This document shows, one piece after another, positions 34,767-47,000 of a stretch of 64,000 bases of DNA (positions within the stretch are counted from its first letter, which is position 1; each line of letters begins with the position of its first letter). The stretch covers positions 6,755,613-6,819,612 of the forward strand of contig CM018603.1 in the NCBI GenBank assembly GCA_009192285.1. Reading direction: 5' to 3'. The translations under genes and the position numbers were made by a program. Origin of the DNA: Morchella semilibera. Taxonomy: Eukaryota; Ascomycota; Pezizomycetes; Pezizales; Morchellaceae. Below the pieces are notes generated by a model. That model searched no databases. It had not been told where the DNA came from and saw only the letters and a list, made by a program, of their open reading frames with translations.

Positions 34767-36011
34767 ATGTCGGCCTCTGATAAGAGAGACCGCGGAGACC
34801 GCCCGCCTACCCGAGGTGGGATGGGGATGCGCACGGCGTCATGGAGGGCTAGTAGGCTGAAGCCGGCGGTGGATGATTATGGCTTTGTGAGTAAAGGTCA
34901 GTAACGTGTGGTGCTGGGTTTGTTCTACGTGGGATGTATGTATGGCTGACGGTTTATGTAGGGGATAGTAGGTGTGTGTTTGACACTCCCGTCACTATAT
35001 TATATTGTGTCGTACAGGTATCTAATCTGGCACCCGGAAGATAGGCTCCTCGACCACAAGAATCAAGAGAAGTCTGTCCCCCCACCCGTTGGTAACGCAC
35101 ACAAACACCCCCTAAGACAATACACTCACCTCTACCTTTTCTATAGATACTACACCACTATAGTCTCAAAATATCTGCACTTCTGTAGCACCGCCGATAA
35201 CTCGGCGACCCTCGCCGCCACACTCTCCACCGCACACCCCCCACCGCCGCCGCCTCCTCCCACCGCCGCCTCCGCATCAAAAAACACCCGCTTCGCCACC
35301 CCCACCAACGCAACCCTGACCTCTCTCCTCCTCAGTATGCGCAAGCTACGAGAGGGCCTTGTCGCCTCCGCGCGCACCGATGCATTCGCAATCCAGGCCT
35401 ACACGTTCATCATCCGCGCCAGCATCCTCATGTCGCACGCCGAGTCATACCACCCGGCGCTCCTGCACCTGCTGTATACGTTGCATGCTGCACACCCGCT
35501 GCCGCCTGCGGAGCTCCAGGAGTTTGCCGGCTATCAGATGTTGCATATGGCGTGCGCGGGCGAGGACTATGCTGGTGCGTATGAGGTGGGGGCGAGGTTT
35601 GCGGTCATGGATTATAGGGTGCGGCAGGCAGTAGGCGCACTTGTACATGGCGATTATTGGGGGTGGAGAGCGATAAAGAGGCGCGTGGATCTGTATAAGG
35701 GACGCCTCATGGAGGAGGCTGAGAAGAGGGTTAGGGTCCTGGCGCTGAAGTGTGTGGGGAGGGCGTATTTTACCGTGGAGGTCGGGTATGTGGAGGCGGT
35801 GATGGGGATGGAATGGGAGGAAGTGAAGGGTGGGTTTGAGGTAGGGTGGGAGTTGGGGGAGGAGGGGGTGTTGACGGTGAGGAGGCAGAAGGGGGGGAAG
35901 GTGGAGGCGAAAGTAAGGGCAGCCGTGAAGGAGGAGGTGGTGGTGAAGCCGATGGAGACGAAGCCGGCAGTGGAGTTAGGGAGAAGGTGGAGTGCATGGG
36001 ACGATGATTGA
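34767..36011 (+). CDS. Conserved fungal protein, CSN8/PSMD8/eIF3k-like (PCI-type)
   Basis: Exon 1 is 34767-34896 (MSASDKRDRGD...), followed by a microexon at 34962-34968 or 34962-34971 and a large exon 35018-36011; product 376-377 residues. Direct splicing of exon 1 to the last exon runs into stops in every usable phase, so a microexon is needed. With it the junction reads VSKGD(S)RYLIWHPEDRL. The body has MRKLREGLVASARTDAFAIQ, HPALLHLLYTLH, ALVHGDYWGWRAIKRRVD and LALKCVGRAYFTVE, a helical pattern like the CSN8/PSMD8/eIF3k family. Family call from remembered fungal homologues. A Pro8 stretch and an acidic/basic C-terminus are present. A possible extra intron near 35094-35149 is not phase-compatible, so I kept the exon whole. 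Confidence 0.72.
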
Positions 36012-36634
36012 TGAGCATGAGCCCACCTGAGATGAAACTTTCGGGGTTACTACATGTATCCTAGCATTATTATAGCTACATGTAGTAAATACAGTCTTTT
36101 ATTCCCGATTACTCGTAGTTCCTAGCTAGCCGTAGACCTCCTACCCATTCCCTGCATAGAAATCATTGACACTCCACAACCACTACAATATTATTATGTA
36201 GTAGCGATAGCAATATATATACATACATGTAGTAGACGCACTCACGTCCAGACATCTCAGAGCAGAAGTAAACCCCCCCACCCAATTAAGCTAGTGTATC
36301 CCGCCTGTCCACTCGCACCAATGATCACACACGCACGTTTTTACGCACTGTGCAAAGGTTCAGATCATAAGCCATCACTCGGACTACCTTCCTTCTGTCC
36401 GTCCGCTATATGTAGGTAGGGTAAAGGGCGCTCTCGGTAAAGCCACGTGGGGCCGACCTGCAGCAGAGGATGCGTGTGTTCTGTCATCGGCGGCAGAAGT
36501 AACGTTGTGCGCTGGTTCAACGATTCGTGTGAACGTCCCAACATTTTTATTTTTTTTTAATTTAAAAAAACTGGGTATAAATTGCACGACACACCCAGCA
36601 ATAGGATAAGATAGGACTAGAAGTAACAACGGAA
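36012..36634. other. Intergenic; promoter of the PAQR gene
   Basis: Three tacatgta octamers at 36051, 36077 and 36224, and T/A homopolymers near 36545-36571. No gene recognised. Confidence 0.5.
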
Positions 36635-37930
36635 ATGGCAGTACGAAAGAGAAATCAGAAGACGGTCGGGCAGAGGCTCAAGAGCGCAGAGCAGAGCGTG
36701 GAGAGGGCGTTTACAGTATTGTGGGAGGAGCTGCGTATGTTTCCTCTCCAGCTTTAATGGGGTGTCTCTGTGGGTTAAATGGGTTGGGTTGGCTGATTGA
36801 TTGGTGAGGAGGTGTGGGAGGAGGGGTGTATAGCCTTGTGGCAGCAGTGAGTATCAATGAGAGCTTTTGTTTTGAAGGAGAAGTGAAGGGAGTAAAGGGG
36901 GAATTAAGTTGGACTGACAGTTAGTGATGGGATAGGGATAACCATTATATACTTTCCGGCTACAGGTCTGCCCCTCAGTGGTGTATAAAAAGTCTCTATG
37001 AGCTATCTGACTAACTAATGAACACCATACCAGGCCTGAATTCCGCTCTTTCAGAAAATGCTTCATATCACTCGGCTACCTCCACAATGAGACCGGTTCT
37101 TTCCCTACCCCCCCCCCCCCTCACTAACCAACAACTACTGACACCCCATCTAGTTAACATCTACACACACCTCCTTCCCGCGTTATCAGTCCCTTACGCC
37201 GCCCTTCTACTATACACGCTGCACACCCCCCTTCTCTCTAGCACTCTCATAACACTCGGTACTTTCCTTACCGCCGCCACAATTTGCCTTGGCATGTCCG
37301 CAACCTACCATACCATCTCCTGCCACTCGCATGCCGTCGCCCAGGCCGGGAACCGCCTCGATTATCTCGGCATCGTGGTCCTCATCGTTGGCAGCTTCAT
37401 GCCGAGTGTTTACTACGGCTTCTACTGCGATCGAATGTTAGTGTGGGGGTATTGGACGATGGTATTCTCCCCCTTCGATCAAGCTCTCTACCGGAGGCTA
37501 ATATACTAACGCGCAAATACAGATGCTAACCCTTGCCCTCCTCTGCACGCTCGTTAGCACACTGCCCACCTTCCGCACACCGTCCTGGCGCCCCTTCCGC
37601 GCGGCGATGTTTGTGGCGCTTGGGGGCTCCAGCGCCCTTCCGGTGCTTCATGGACTAGCTCGTTACGGGTATGAGGAACTCGAGGAGCGCATGGGGCTGA
37701 GCTGGATGCTGCTCGAGGGCGCCCTGTATGTGGCTGGCGCGGGTATCTATGCGGCGAGGGTACCGGAGAAGTGGGCACCGGGCACGTTCGACATCTGGGG
37801 GAGTAGCCATCAGATGTTTCATGTGATGGTGGTCGTTGCGGCGGCGGCGCATGGTGTTGGGCTGGTGAAGAGCGTGGGGTGGTTGGAAGGGAGGGTGGTG
37901 GTTGGAGGTGCGGAGGGGGTCTGTTTTTAG
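36635..37930 (+). CDS. PAQR/Izh family (hemolysin III-like) seven-helix membrane protein
   Basis: Exons 36635-36734, 36921-36965, 37034-37095, 37154-37440 and 37523-37930; introns 186, 68, 58 and 82 bp. The protein, about 300 residues, shows the family signature: [45 protein letters not shown] with the first metal His, [20 protein letters not shown] with the Asp, and [10 protein letters not shown] with the final two His. This is the zinc site of adiponectin-receptor/Izh proteins, which in yeast affect zinc and sterol homeostasis in membranes. Odd: exon 2 is one base short of phase (total 902 nt). One base near 36927-36930 would give [10 protein letters not shown]. Donor GTGTGG of the last intron is weak. 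Human PAQRs and bacterial HlyIII share the fold. Confidence 0.87.
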
Positions 37931-38464
37931 TGTGTATAGGCGGCTAAATAAAAGTGGTAGACAAGCACCCTAGAGCGAGCGTGGTACGTAGATTGAGTGC
38001 GTAGTTTGAAATAATGTGTATATACAAGGGGAGAAATATCAGTTCCTTTACTCGTGATATCTTGGACCCGGCCGGTCAGCATGCAATTAGTAGTTTAAAC
38101 AAAAACAGCAAAGACCCGGCCAGTCATTACCACTAACTCGACCGAGTCATGTTTCATGACGCCAAGTACCACAAATAAATCTAGCTATGTACAAACATGT
38201 TAAATACTCCCTATATATCTCTATATCGGGCCTAAACATAAAGCACATCGCCGGAACCCCGGCGAAGAACCCCCTGCCCACTGACGCCTCTCCCACTACA
38301 CCTAACGACATCGCTACAACCCTAACCCATCTTGGCAAAAATTAAAGATTCTCAACCTCACGGCCGATATCATTATCAACGTCCGCCGCAATTGTCGTTG
38401 CACTCCTCACCCACCGAGCACGGGCACAATTGACATACACTACCACCACTACCACTACGAAAAC
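37931..38464. other. Intergenic between PAQR and mL40 genes
   Basis: No gene recognised. Holds the 3' region of the PAQR gene and the promoter of mL40. Confidence 0.5.
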
Positions 38465-39025
38465 ATGTCGATTCACCTCGGCCTCGGCCTCAGAAACAAG
38501 CTGCCGCTTTTCCGCCTCCTCCGCCCCGCCATGACGGCACCCCCGGCTCCAGCTGTGCACCAGCAGGCCCGGACAATGGCCGCCGGTGGTGGCGGGCGCA
38601 ATAAGGGCGGAAAGAAGGGAGGCAAGGACGAAGGGGATCTGCGTGTTCGTGTGTCTCTCCTCCCACCACCAACCACCCACCACCTGCCCGGCTAACACCT
38701 AGTAGGAATGATCCGCTACTCGCTCTACCACCCGCTCACGCCTCGCCCACTGCGCTTTGGCACAATGCGCATGCTGCGGCACTGGACGATCCACCGCGCG
38801 TGGCAGATCTACAAGCGCAACATGCGGCGCGCGCGCGAGGGCGAGCTCGAGCGCCAGTATAATAAGATCAAGGAGGCGTGCGAGGAGCTGCGGAAGACTG
38901 ATCTGCGCTTGTTTAGGATTGCGGTGAGTCGGAAGGGGGTGGGCGTGCCGCCGATCGAGTTGAGGATCCCAACGGATACCCCTCCGATGAAGGGGTGGAA
39001 TCACGGGTGGACTAGGGCTGTTTAA
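38465..39025 (+). CDS. Mitochondrial large-subunit ribosomal protein mL40 (MRPL28 family)
   Basis: Exons 38465-38642 and 38706-39025 with a 63-bp intron (branch GCTAACAC) give 165 residues. The N-terminus is an Arg/Leu-rich matrix presequence (MSIHLGLGLRNKLPLFRLLR) then a Gly/Lys linker (AGGGGRNKGGKKGGKDEGD). After the junction comes the mL40 core: LRMIRYSLYHPLTPRPLRF, RHWTIHRAWQIYKRNMRRAR, EGELERQYNKIKEACEEL and a C-terminal PTDTPPMKGWNHGWTR. The protein is part of the mitoribosome large subunit. AATAAA lies about 130 bp past the stop. Confidence 0.92.
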
Positions 39026-40315
39026 GGGGAGGTTGTAGATAGAAAGCTTCTTCTCCTTCTTCCTTTAAAGTGTGTATGGTACTGGCGTGAGCATGGGCGA
39101 GGAGGCTTGCTGTGAGGGGCATAGAGACCAGTATCTAATTCATGTGTATATTTGAATAAAGTCCTGTTAAACTGCCACTTGTTTTATTTTCGATTAAGTA
39201 GCTAGCAATACTGTAATTAGGGACTACTCACATCTTTTGTCAGGCACTCCTGATAGAGCCGGGCGGCCACTACGGGCGTAGAAGTCTAAATGTATGTTCC
39301 TTGGCTTAAGTGGTCTTACTTTATGCCGTGAATGGCCCTAAGGCTCGGAGGGGAGGCGGGCTTCGAACGTCTTCCCTTCGCATGGTTGGTGGGGTTGATG
39401 CTCTCAGAGTCAGCCCTCACTCATTGAATATAGTACCCCGAGTGATACCCCATGACTTCATCAAACCACGCTCGAACTCAACGGGCAGGCCGGGCGTTAG
39501 GTTAAACTTTCACTGCAACAACCGGAAAGATAGGTTTAATATTAGTCTTCCGGACCTCTCTTAGCCGGTGGATAGCGTTAGCCCAATTGTCTGCTCGGTG
39601 GAGGATTTTCTACCAGTGCAGACGGTCTAACTCCGAAGCACAAATACCTCGAGATATATACTTACGAGGGCACAGGCTATGTATCTTTGTCTGTGCTTCA
39701 TTTGTGGATATTCCACTTAAAGGTTCTCCGGTGGTTCAAGCTGTACTAGCCTTCTCTTGGGTGTCCTCCCGCCGGCTCTCAAACAAGGAATACCAACAAC
39801 CACGGACAGACCAGGGTATATAGATCTGGATAGCCATTTAAAGGCTACTCAAAGCTTCTCTGGCGTTTCTGCGGTCTATTAATTCCGGTCCTTATCTTAG
39901 TGTGCCGCTGCAATAGGGAGCCGATCATTTGAGCGCGCCCTAGCTATTCATGGGCACTGACAATATGGTGTTTTGCCTTTAATATATCAAAGCCTTGTTT
40001 CAACAGCAAGCTTTACTACCTAGGGACTTATACGCCAAGCGGAAATTTTGATAGGTGGGAGCTTATACGGATATGTGCTGTGCGGTCAGGAATGAATAGG
40101 CTAGACTGATTGCACGAGCCTTGAAATGATCAAGTCAGAGGGATGCTGCATTTATGTAGTATTTTTCCACAGGGCATTGGGAAGTCTCTCTAGAGCAAGA
40201 AGAAAAGAGGGATCTGTCCCTATTTCGCGTTCTGAATAATGAACCTCTCAATGACCGGCTAGTCATTGCTCGTAGAGCTTGGTCTTGGCCCGTCCGGGTA
40301 GTGACTATATGGACT
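39026..40315. other. Gene-poor region
   Basis: No gene recognised beyond the mL40 3' end. Open frames up to 84 codons without family motifs. Confidence 0.5.
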
Positions 40316-40379
40316 GGTCCGCGCAGTCTGGATATGATTACTGATGTAAACAAAAAAAAAAAAAAAGGTCCGCGCAGTC
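40316..40379 (+). mobile_element. Tiny poly(A)-tailed insertion flanked by 13-bp direct repeats
   Basis: The 13-mer GGTCCGCGCAGTC occurs at 40316-40328 and 40367-40379. Between them lie 38 bp ending in 15 A. Direct repeat plus terminal A run is the mark of target-primed reverse transcription, so this looks like a severely 5'-truncated LINE or SINE copy, or a mobilised transcript end. The source is not identifiable from 23 bp. Confidence 0.7.
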
Positions 40380-43300
40380 ATTGGGTTAGGGTTTTGTGGG
40401 CTGGACTAGTAAGTGAGCCCATTTCTGAATCGGCTTTATAGTCCGAATTTCAAGATATTCATTCAATCTCAGGAAATATTCTAGTTCTAGAGGTCTTATA
40501 AGCCTATGGCGTACTATTTTTCTGTAGACCGCGGAAATGAGCATAGCTAGTATTCGCGCTTTATTTGTATAGTTCTTGGTTAGAAGTCATCGGATACCAC
40601 ACAAAACACGTTCACGCCAAAAAGAGGCCACTTCCAACACCCTAGTGTAACATCAATTTTCGGGCGACCAAGAGGTTTTCACTAGAACCCAGTAAGAGGA
40701 GTAGGAGCAGGGAATAGAAAACTTTGGAATATAAGCGTTTAGTTTTATTTCCACCCTACTGCCTTATCTCACCTCATGGCGTATCTCATGACCCTGATGC
40801 AAAAGAAAGACACTCAAGGCTATAGTTATTCTAATTCTAGCAAGAAGCAAGAAGATTCTTTAATTCTGTAATCCGATTTCTGTTGCCCGGCCTTCTATTC
40901 TGTTATTCTCTAATATATAGGACTCCCATAACAGTACACTAATAAAGTCGTAGGTCAAGAGGTTGTGAAAGTCGCTAGGTCAGAAGGTCGCTAGGTGGGA
41001 ACTGACATGAAAAAAGAATCGCAGTGAGTGCTAGGTGCATGTATACAGAACTATTACTTGTATAGCTAGAATATTGTATATAGTACTTGGAGAAATCAAA
41101 CACCCCTTAGTATACAGTCATCGAGTTTGGGAGAGTACTTTCACGAGTCTTCAAATTTTAATATCACATGATCATAAGGCAAATAGCCTAGACATGAAAT
41201 ATCTCATACGCACAAGAGATAGGGATTTTGGGCCAAGACCCCGATTCTATATATCTAGGGCTCGGCAAACCTTACGCTCCAACTCTGAGCAATTTATCTC
41301 TTTGATAATTGTCGGACAGGATTGGGGTTTATGATTTATATATAAGTTATACCTACCTATCCGCGGTATCTTGGGAATTGAAAAGTCCTAACCATGTGTT
41401 GCCTCTCCGATGATTTACGTCACCAGGTTGTAACTAGGAAGTTTACAGGGTGCTGCAGTATAGCTAAGGGCTGACTGCCTATAGCGGAAATTATCCGTAA
41501 GATAGCCCTCGAAATCTCCTACCCAAGTTATCTGAGAGATATGTCTTAAGCCCGGAATGTAGAACGGCAGTCCTGCCCGTTGTGACACAGGTGTTTTTGG
41601 ATGCTCTCATATTTATACTCTATTATCTAAGAACGTTTATGGAGAGGGGATGTTCCTGGATGGGCTAGAAAGGTTCCAAACGATGTAACCAGTAGATCTA
41701 TAGAGGTTCTACGATATAGAGTATGTTAGGAACCCTAAGTATAAAAGGCATGAGCATTCCTGCTAAATATCTCTCGGACTGAGCCTATGCGACCCAAGAG
41801 CCAAATAGCCCCACATCATATCACCGCCGGTGGACAACATTAGCTGTACACTATTGGGGGGTACCTCAGCCTCCCACTAGGCTCTATCCCCGCTGTCTGT
41901 GCTCGAGCCCGGCCAGGGTATCTAGGCTCATCCAAAGCGCTGGCCCCAACATTTAAAACGATCTTGTGAGGGTGAATCTTAACCGTGTTTCTATGTTGAA
42001 GAAACCCCAGCGCGTCCTTTATGAGTTGTCTTAAATGGTGTTGAGATAAGCAAGCAATATTCATCTAGGATCGATGTATCAGTGCGTCTATCCTTGCTGT
42101 GTCTGAATAACAACTCCTTCCTTCGATATGGGTTTTAGGGGCTAAAGATGGAGCGCAGGCCTAAGAGCCCTTGCGGGTGCTGGTGGTGGCTGGTGTTAAC
42201 ACCTGGTTTCTAAGCATCTTGCGGTCTTAGTGTTAAAAAAGTAGAGTTCTTAGGCATCTTGCATACATTCATTGCTGAATAAAGGAGGTGTTCTTGCATG
42301 GGTTTACTTGCCTGGTATCCAGTCGAGTGATGACCTATGATAAAACACCACTGAATATATAACAAGCAATGCCCTTGCCCTAAGTGTGGCTACTTCGTCT
42401 GTGCTAGCCCCTTGCCCTACTAGTAGCCAAACACCAACTACAAGAGGCTAAGACTCCGCGCACACTCTCTCCGCTTGCGCCTTGCTTCCTACTCAGCTGC
42501 AGGGCATAACCTGGCGGCTGACCCTTCAAGGACCCATCTGTTCTTCGGGTCTGGGAGGAGGGTTCGATTCGGTACCGGTTTCCCCGAGGCTACAGACTGT
42601 TTTTGATGGGTTAGGTTCTTTTAAATACATAACTTTTCCCTTTTTTACAACTTACCACCTAGGTTCACTTTGAGATACCTCCCCTGCTCCCCGAAGACCC
42701 ACTTCATGCCTCGGCGCTCGCTGCGCACATCAGCGTTACCCATCCTCACTACATAATTAATTCACCTTACCTTTTTTCATTGACACGCTTCTCTCAATAG
42801 GCGTACAGCACAACGTCTCTACTGAATGGGTACATGTGTCTTCGCCTCAGACTGCCATGCTGTCTCTTTCACTGACACTGATCTATTTGACATCACGTAT
42901 GTAGAGCTCATTGGGCGACTAGTATCTACATATAGTATATATAACATTGAAGACCTTACAAGAAGGGTGACATTTTAAGCACTAGCTAAGAAGCCCTGGG
43001 CGGTTCACAAGACCAAAAATCCACGAGAGTTATTTGAGGTCACTAGCCTACACTGTTCTGGGGTTTTTTTTGGAACCTCTGGACAAGGAGGATTCTTGGG
43101 GAGGGAGGAGGGGGAAATGGGGGATGAAAAATGGGGAGTGAAGAATGGAGAGCGAACAATAAAAAAAAGAAGGAAGGAGTTCGAATCCCAACTTAATTAC
43201 ATACGAAACCTGGCTATCGATACACATCCCTTCGAGCAGAGGCACCGCAAGGACAAGTTCAAAACCTCGAGTCTGGGAAAACTCCCAGGTAGGTAAAGCT

Positions 43301-44052
43301 TAATACGCTCTAATATTACTCGGTCTTACGTTGCAATATTCCAAACTAAGCCCTCAATTCGACCACACCTTAAACGTTTCAACGTAGTGGACCTTTACGG
43401 GGAGCTGGAGCGACTCTACTTGTACATGGGGCAGGATCAGTTAGAATGTATCTCTGTTACGAACGGCCCTTGTATTCTTATACGTATTCAGGCAGGAAAG
43501 CAAGGAGGCAGCTCCACGAAAGCAGGGTTAGCAGATATCAGGATCCTATGGCTATAATTGCCTCACAGAAAATTATATGTATAGCATTAGATTACAACTT
43601 AGCAGTATTGATCTACTATTAATAGTGCACAAAGGCAATTCTAGGAAAATAGAAATTTGCGTTGCACCTGAAATCTCTATAGTCTCTTCAGCTCACAACA
43701 ATCACAGACAGGAAAAACAAACCGAAAAATGGGTATTTCATGCTTCAAAAAGGACAAATAGAACCTCAAACAAGCAAGCTTATTATAATGGTGGTGAAGT
43801 GAACACCGTGAGGCGGGTAACCCTAACAAACAGTAAAGCAAATGCTTTGCTCTTCAAACCAAGGTTTCCTACCAACAACCAACCCGCCACCTAAATGGCC
43901 AATACAGCGCACAATCCCTATGCTCAGCAAAAAAGAAATGCGTGAAGCCAAACACAGATGTAGCACCCTTTAAAGAAATGAACGGAATAAAAATATGCCT
44001 AACTCAACCCTGAATCCGAAAAGAAAAAAAAAAACTTTTCTTGCACTACGAT
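40380..44052. other. Long gene-poor region
   Basis: About 3.7 kb with no recognised gene or element. Open frames (for example 41840-42064 minus, 43577-43894 plus) carry no motifs I know. Probably decayed repeats, but I could not name a family. Confidence 0.5.
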
Positions 44053-47000
44053 TTAAAAAGGAAATCCGTTAGTGGCTATCCCTGGCGGAGGCCCCACAGC
44101 CGTTTTAAACGAATGTGGTGTAAAGCCACCGCTGGTTGGTGACCCAACTTCCCCTGGATGTAGTTGGGGGTTCTGAGGTCCAATAGGCGCCACAGAGGGT
44201 TGATATATACAATTCCCATCAGCACTCTTTTCCTCGTCATCCTGGAACCTAACTAGTGTCCTTCCGCTTGTATCGTGAGTGGTGATGAAGTTTCCACCAC
44301 CATTCATAGCATCTCCTTCGACCTCAACCGCCTCCATTACCTCTTTAATGCTGATGACCATATCAGGTGTAGTCTGGTCAACAACCCGGTGTAGAGTTGA
44401 TATTTCGACAAAGCTGCTATTCTCACCTCCGAGCTCGCGGCACTTTATTGCAGCGAGGCTGCGAATATGTTCATGCCTGCTTGGTCGCCGGCGGTTGAAG
44501 GTACTTCGAGCAGCATCAGTTTCAGACCAGCCTTCCTTCATTAGTATATAAGCATAAATGAAGCAAATGCATCGGACATACCTGCTCCTGACCAAGTGGA
44601 AGACGGGAGAGAGTTCGAGATATTTCCCAATGGCGCAGGATTCGACCATGAAGGCTGAGAAAATCCCATGTCTATCATTGATATGCAGGTTGTTAGTATG
44701 TTTAGAAAAATATTAATGACCTAGAAAATCAGTAACCTACGAGACATGGCAGGATCCATAAACAAAGGCGATCCAGCTGGTAAACCCCTAGTTGGTCTTG
44801 GAGAAAACCCCATAACACTACTCCCTCTTCGATTCGGTGATTGTGCCTCCAGCATTGAATCGTCTTCATCGTCCTCCAGTAATGCGCGGCTGCCCATGAC
44901 TTTAGAAAGCTCATCAACACTATTTGTGCCATCCTCTGAATTTCTAGGGGCTACACTTTGTGGCCGTTGGATTGGCGTGGGCCGCTGAATGGGTTCGAAC
45001 GAGCCTGACAGGGCCCTTGTATGGGTATTTACCCCAGGTATAGGTACCGGTTCCACTCGATTTCCTACAAATGGTGACCCTGGTGGCATTCCTGGCGACA
45101 TACCCGGTGGCATACCCGGTGGAATTCCGAGAGGCATACCTGGGGGAAGTTGATGCTGCATTGCTGGCGCAAGGTCGCCCATAAAGATCCCACGACCTTG
45201 TTGAATTGGACGCATCCCTAGAGGAGCGGGGCCCTGAATTGACATATTGTTTGAACCCGTAAACCCCCGATATTGTGGGTTTGAACCCAGAGACATTTGC
45301 GCTGGCGCATACATCGGCATCCCATTTCCGAAGGGCTGCCTTTGGGGCATTCCGGTAAGAAATGGTTGTATTGGACTTGGACCACCCATCCCCATCTGGT
45401 TCATCATATGGAAAGGGTTCTCCGGTGGCGGTACACCTGGCGGAGGGGCAATATGAGGTGGCAACGGTGATGTGGGCATATGTGACGGGTACTGAAATAA
45501 TTTGTTCGGGGGAATAATTGGACCAGGAATGTTTTGTTGCAAAATAGGTGTATTTGGGGATATTGAAGGCCCTATTCTAGGGGCAGCTTGGGGGGTCTTT
45601 GGGGAAGAAGCTACAGAGCCTTGCATTGATCCTTGTTGAGAGGCATTTCGAGTACGGGCTGGTGAGTTACCCACCGACTGTTTAGGCATTGCAGGTGTTG
45701 TGACAGAGAGATGGGGCGAGCTATAAACTGCATGAGGATTTTGTGGTACGGATATGGACGTCTGTATGGAGACAGGTCTTTTTGCAGCAGCTGCTGCCGT
45801 CGCCGCTGCCGCCGCATTCTCGGCCTTAGCCCTAGCCTCTTCTTCCTTCTTTGCGCGCTCCCGTTCCAGCGCTTCCTTTTTGGCTTTCGCTTCCTTTTCT
45901 TTCCGCTCACGGTCCTCGCGCTCTCTTTTCTCCCTGGCCTCCTTCTCCCTGGCCTCCTTCTCCTCTTTGGCCTTTCTTGCTAGCTCTTCCCTCCTCTTCC
46001 GCTCTCTCTCTAGATTCTCTTTCCTTTTTCTTTCCCGCTCAGCTTCTCTCTCCCGTTCTTCTTCCTGTCTCTTCTTTCTCTCCTCCTCTTTACGACGTTT
46101 TTCTTCCTCTTGAGCCTTTTTCTCGGCTTCCCGCTTCATTCGTTGTTCCTCTTTCCGTCTTCGGACTTCCTCGGCCTTCTTTTCCTCAATTACCCGCTGT
46201 TTAGCCTCCTCCTCGGCCTTTTCGGCTTCCCGTTTCTTTCTTTCGTCTTCTTTGGCAAGTTTTTGCAACCTCTTCTTTTCTCTCCTCTTTTCCTTCTCCT
46301 TGGCTTTTTTCTCTTCACGTGCCGCTCGTAGTTGATCCTCCTCGTCCAACTCTTCAAGAAGTTTATCTTGCCGTTCCCGGGCAACCTTTTCTCGATAGGC
46401 GGTAAGGACACGCTGTTCAAACATTCTGGCAGCAAATATTTGGAACATCCTACGGCCTTCTTCCATGCGCTGTTCTTCAGTCATGGTATCCTAAATATTG
46501 TCAGTGTTGATTAGCAGTGATATAATACATGATAGTAACCCCACTGGCTCATCCTCCTCCTCCTCTCCGTAGTCTGCGCCATCATCATCTTCATCTTCAT
46601 CGTCATAATCTTCATCGTCATACTCTGTTTGTGAATGGTTATGGTTTATATGAGTTTGCCCTACCGACATACTCTGAGATGTGTGGCCAGCACTAGCTTC
46701 CTCTTCCCGCTGCATCCGGCGCTCCGCAAGTTGTTCCATCATTTCAATAAACTTTTTGCCATCATTTTTGAGCAAATCATCAGCTACGGTTAGAATCCCA
46801 CCTGATGCCCATAAGGAACGTTAGCTGCGTAATCTCTCGCTGATTTCGAATACTTATTATAAACGAAGAGGATCCCACCTTTAACAGTGAGACTGTTCCC
46901 AAAGTTGAAAAAATCTGGCTGGGGATCGTTCTCTGGTAAAGGTCCATCCAGAACATCATCCTCATCATACTCTTCATCTTCGTCATCATCATCCTCAAAT

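Noticed and set aside
39310-39823. Two successive plus-strand open frames downstream of mL40
   Set aside because: No conserved motif and no splice signals joining them into a known protein.
45711-46331. Plus-strand Ser/Leu/Phe-rich open frames
   Set aside because: Antisense shadows of the NST1 Lys/Glu/Arg coiled coil.
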